DNA from: Capitulum mitella
Lineage: Eukaryota; Arthropoda; Thecostraca; Pollicipedomorpha; Pollicipedidae
Assembly: GCA_030062745.1 (NCBI GenBank)
Contig: CP099839.1
Coordinates: 29,325,451-29,389,450, forward strand
Reading direction: 5' to 3'
DNA: 64,000 bases
The notes beneath the pieces were generated by a model. The model was given only the letters and a program-made list of their open reading frames with translations, ran no database searches and was not told the DNA's origin. Positions 60,577 to 64,000 of this stretch are shown in pieces. The position numbers were made by a program, and so were the translations under genes. Positions within the stretch are counted from its first letter, which is position 1; each line of letters starts with the position of its first letter.

Positions 60577-62624
60577 TATAGGCTCAGTAGCAAATATGAT
60601 TTTGAGCCCCGATCTGTTGTATACGAGTCTTGCCGGGAACCGGGCGTATCAGGAGCTTGGAACCTGTAATCTCATGGGTCGCAAAGGGTCGTGAGAGCTT
60701 AAACACGTGCGATCGAGGAACTGTTCGCAAAAAGCAATCATGTACTATCACTTCACTGAATACTCGCTGCCTTCTCATTTCTGTGCAAGCAACGAATGAC
60801 TGCCGGTTGGGTTTCATCCACGCAGATAAGATTTCTTGGTTTAATGAGGACAACCGTCTCTGGATATGTCGCTTGGCAGGACATTTTAGGAAGGATTCTG
60901 GAATAGTGGAATCAACTGTTACGAGGAATGATTTGTAGGCGCAGAGGCACAGAAACCATTAAGATCATTAGTAACGTTCAAGTATGTGCACATGCGGTCT
61001 TATACCTGGCAGTAATCCAGAAGCACATGTAATAATGCTGATGCAGATGTTTCCCATGTTGCTGCATATGTTTTCCCATTGCAGGCTTGAGAAAAACTCA
61101 TGTCCCAGCTAGTATTGGAAAAATTGTCATTTTGTGGTGTCAAGGAGCACCAATAAATTTATACTCCAAGAGAAGTTTTGTACTCTAAAATGGTCATTTG
61201 CCCCCCCCCCCAAGACATGGGTATTGCACTCAACCACAGTCTGAAATTGTCCAGCGTCCCCCTCGGTTAATGGTTTACACCATCGACACTCGGCCACTGA
61301 AGTGCACTCCAAATCCACGGCCAGCCGCCTTCCACCTCCCCCCGGTCATTGACTCCACTGAGCTACCATGTAGACCCAGTAAACTGATTTGCCCCCCCCC
61401 CCCCCAAACGGGTCCACTGGATCCACCCCTGCTGACCACATATGCTTGCAAAGCACCTAGTTAATCCATGTTTCTCACATAAATGCATGACATTTTATAC
61501 TGCACAAGAGAATTTGTACCCCAACACCAGAAAGAAAAACCAGGTTTCCAACACTGGTTCCAACACCAAAAAATCCAAACGTAATATTGAGGATAGAAGA
61601 AATATCCATGAGTTAAGTTTGATGCAGAACAGTAGGTACTGAGAAACCAGATAAGTTCAGTTTAGCAGTCATTCATACCCACTGAAACTGCAGTGAGAGC
61701 TGTTATATAAACTTGTCAGTGTGGAGAATCTTGTCTCGATTTTCTTCTGATACCAGAGACCAGCAGCTTTCAAGGTTAGCATGGTCTCTGTTTGAAAATA
61801 TCTTGTATTTAACTGGATAACTGGAACTGGACCATGCAGATCATTTCTTCCAAATCCATGTTTTCAGGCAAAACTCTGAAAATGGTGAAAAAGTCAATGT
61901 TGATTTAAATGCTTAAAGTTTTGAAATGTAAAATGCAATGCCAAAATATGAAATACTGCAAAATCATGATGTCATTCGATCCCAAACGATGCGCCATTCT
62001 GGTGCGTTTGCTTTCGTTTCTTGGTTTCCTGCTTTGATGTATAGCATTGTCAGAGTTGAGGAATTTTGTCAGTTATGGTTGCAACAGTGTGCAATACGCC
62101 TAACCGAACCATCAGTGTAAGATTCCTCAGTCCAACGTTTTCTTTTTTCAATTTTCTACCAGCAAGTTGACGCATCCTTGGAGCGAATTCGGTGTAAACA
62201 AGATGGTATTGCACGGTATGGTCGTGATTGTTTATGGCGCAGTATACGTCAGCTCATACTGCGGTTGGTTGTGTGGTGCAGGTTGACGTCTACTTTTAAA
62301 AAATCACATTTGTGTGAATTTGGCTGTGATGGCCTTGTGTAATGTCAGAGGTCCTTGTTGACCTCCGTGAAAAGTCGTTCATGGACCTTTGAGGACCTGA
62401 ATGGTAAAAGTGTAAAACAGCATCGTCATTACGTCATTTTGACATCCTGGCTAATAACAACAAATTTTTAACCAAAATATGCACATTTCATGTACCTAGG
62501 GCTTCTGAAAATTGACGATGTGACGCCCGTTGGGTCCGGAGTTACATGCCTGAGAACAGTGCGAGGGCTGTAATGACCCCCCCCCCCCCAGCAAGTTTCA
62601 TTATTAAACTAAACATTTATTCAG
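60577..62624. other. Upstream region and probable 5' part of NIFK
   Basis: CpG-poor from about 60.95 to 61.95 kb, CpG-normal from about 61.97 to 62.55 kb, then depleted again. The CpG-normal part is the likely NIFK promoter and first exon. A short ATG frame at about 62203 ending at a GTATGG donor is possible but unsupported. C-runs occur at 61.20, 61.39 and 62.58 kb. Confidence 0.45.
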
Positions 62625-63265
62625 GTACCATCAGCCCAAACACAAAAGAAGAAGAAGCCAAGGAAGATTGTGAAGACAGGAGTAGTTTATATCAAGCACA
62701 TTCCACATGGATTTTATGAAGATGAAATGAAGGGATTCTTTTCTCAGTTTGGGAAAGTTCTTAAGGTCTGTGTGGCAAGGAGTCCAAAGGTGAGATATAT
62801 GGAATGAGTAAAGGAGGCTTGAATAGGGTTAAGCTTACAATGATATTGAACCAGACATTGTTTGCTCTCCCTGTTCCATTGCCGATTTTCTTGATCAAAT
62901 TTATTCTTCTTCCATACTGTCATCTTAAATACTTCCTAGTCCCATAATACTACATGTGATGATGTGTGGATGTATGAGTATGAGGATGGCAAGTACACTT
63001 GTTTGTTGTAAGTAATTAGCTTGTGCTGAATAGTACGAATGACTTCCATGAGGACTCGTTTTGAAGCATAACTTGTTCCTTGTTGCATGTTCCAAAACAA
63101 AGCCATGCATTTGGTCTTAAAATGAAGTATGAAACCAGTTCTTTGGTGGTTTTCAGACAGGCAACAGCAAAGGATATGGCTACATTCAGTTCATGGATGC
63201 TGAGGTGGCCAAGATTGCTGCTGAAACTATGAATAACTACCTGATGTTTGAGAAGATAATCAAAT
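62625..63265 (+). CDS. NIFK: NIFK, nucleolar RRM protein, two internal exons
   Basis: NIFK (MKI67 FHA-domain-interacting nucleolar phosphoprotein) binds RNA in the nucleolus and acts in 28S rRNA maturation. Exon 62625-62789 encodes a basic stretch ([13 protein letters not shown]) and the first half of an RRM, with RNP2 as VVYIKHIP and [18 protein letters not shown]. Exon 63157-63265 continues [12 protein letters not shown] (RNP1), then [20 protein letters not shown], diagnostic for this family, and ends with a GTAAGC donor. The junction is in phase. The start exon was not found and the C-terminal part lies beyond the right edge. Both exons are in CpG-depleted sequence. Confidence 0.92.
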
Positions 63266-63599
63266 GTAAGCATAACTCCCAGTTGCCGGTTGATTAATCA
63301 TGTGAGGTGGCAAGCATCAGATTACTTTCTGCCAAGAGAATTGTTCAGCATCTTCTGTTCTGGTGTATGCTTTAAAATTGCAGGAAAGATGTGTGGGTGA
63401 CACTGGCTGAAATTGCATATACTTGTATGAAATTTGCATACACAACTAATAGTATGCTTGCTGTTGATTGAAGCTCAAAATATCCTCTTCTGCTGTTGCT
63501 ACTTCATGAATATTCAGTCCTTTGGTTCAGCATCGTACTTTGTGCTGCAGAGTTGTGCATCTTATTTAGTGTCAACCTGTGGTTGGATCCAAATTAGAA

Positions 63600-63764
63600 A
63601 GTGTACTGGTTGCCGTGCTCGCCTTGTGGCCGAAAGGTTCCCGGTTCGAGTCCGGGTAATAGCGAAATTTCGCCGTCTCTCGCGACAACTGGCGTGAGAG
63701 GTTGCGACGCGAAATGGCCCTGGCAGTCGATAGCGTCGTTAAATAACACAGTAACCAACCAACC
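63600..63764 (+). repeat. tRNA-derived SINE
   Basis: The head contains GTGCTCGCCTTGTGGCCGAA and the B box GGTTCGAGTCC (63644-63654). A non-tRNA body follows, and the end is GTTAAATAACACAGTAACC with an AACCAACC tail. It lies in an intron of NIFK and is CpG-rich in otherwise CpG-poor sequence, which suggests a recent insertion. The tail matches the fragments at 16.9 and 38.95 kb. Confidence 0.8.
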
Positions 63765-64000
63765 TGGATATAAGTGGAAACTAAATGTAACATGTCCCTC
63801 CCCCCAAACAAAATGTCCTAGACTGTCCACAGTTTTTTGCCCTGCCATTTCCCGAAGTCGCGTTCGCGTTGGTACTAGAAAAGGATAATGGCAATGCCTG
63901 GACCGGAAATACGCTGGGTTTGTCCTGTCATACGGTTTATTTCAGAAATGATTGGTTCCGGCCCCACCATTGGCACTCCACATCCGGAAGGATAGGACTG

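Overview
The window is nuclear DNA of an arthropod, most likely a crustacean. The grounds are spliced genes with GT-AG introns, a Rebers-Riddiford cuticle protein with the usual tiny first coding exon, DNA transposons and tRNA-derived SINEs. Coding exons are very GC-rich. A barnacle or similar lineage would fit, but that is a guess.

Layout from left to right. 1-8.4 kb: a tRNA-Tyr(GTA) with a 15-nt intron, then the last four coding exons of Lunapark (LNPK, +, an ER three-way-junction protein). 8.4-15 kb: repeats, including copy 1 of a ~1.2 kb piggyBac-like non-autonomous element, and a CpG-poor stretch with no recognised gene. 15.1-16.6 kb: a single-exon SAM-domain gene resembling SAMD15 (-). 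17.9-20.3 kb: complete four-exon ARF6 (+). 20.8-21.2 kb: SINE-like repeats. 23.2-29.0 kb: complete seven-exon TAB1 (+, TAK1-binding pseudophosphatase) with one GC-AG intron. 29.07-30.24 kb: a two-exon cuticle protein gene (-) with a clear TATA box, convergent with TAB1. 32.7-40.2 kb, perhaps to 45.46 kb: a large multi-exon gene (-) for a CCCH zinc-finger protein with about twenty tryptophan-centred repeats, which I could not name. 45.5-46.2 kb: a CpG-normal stretch that looks like a bidirectional promoter, with a plausible first exon on each strand. 48.8-50.7 kb: a Tigger/pogo transposon whose transposase is interrupted by one in-frame TGA. 53.6-55.7 kb: a GC-rich higher-order tandem repeat split by copy 2 of the piggyBac-like element. 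59.2-60.6 kb: a decayed Tc1 transposon. 62.6-63.3 kb: two exons of NIFK (+, nucleolar RRM protein) running off the right edge, followed by a tRNA-derived SINE.

The genes do not form a pathway; they are ordinary neighbours. The strongest large-scale signal is a mosaic of CpG-normal and strongly CpG-depleted blocks. The depleted blocks tend to start just downstream of predicted 5' ends (TAB1, CCCH gene, a + strand candidate gene at 46.1 kb, NIFK), as expected of germline gene-body methylation that favours 5' regions. The most unusual items are the tryptophan-repeat CCCH protein and the piggyBac-like element, whose two copies carry four everted AGGTCA half-site pairs each. All exon boundaries were read by eye from splice sites and reading-frame phase.
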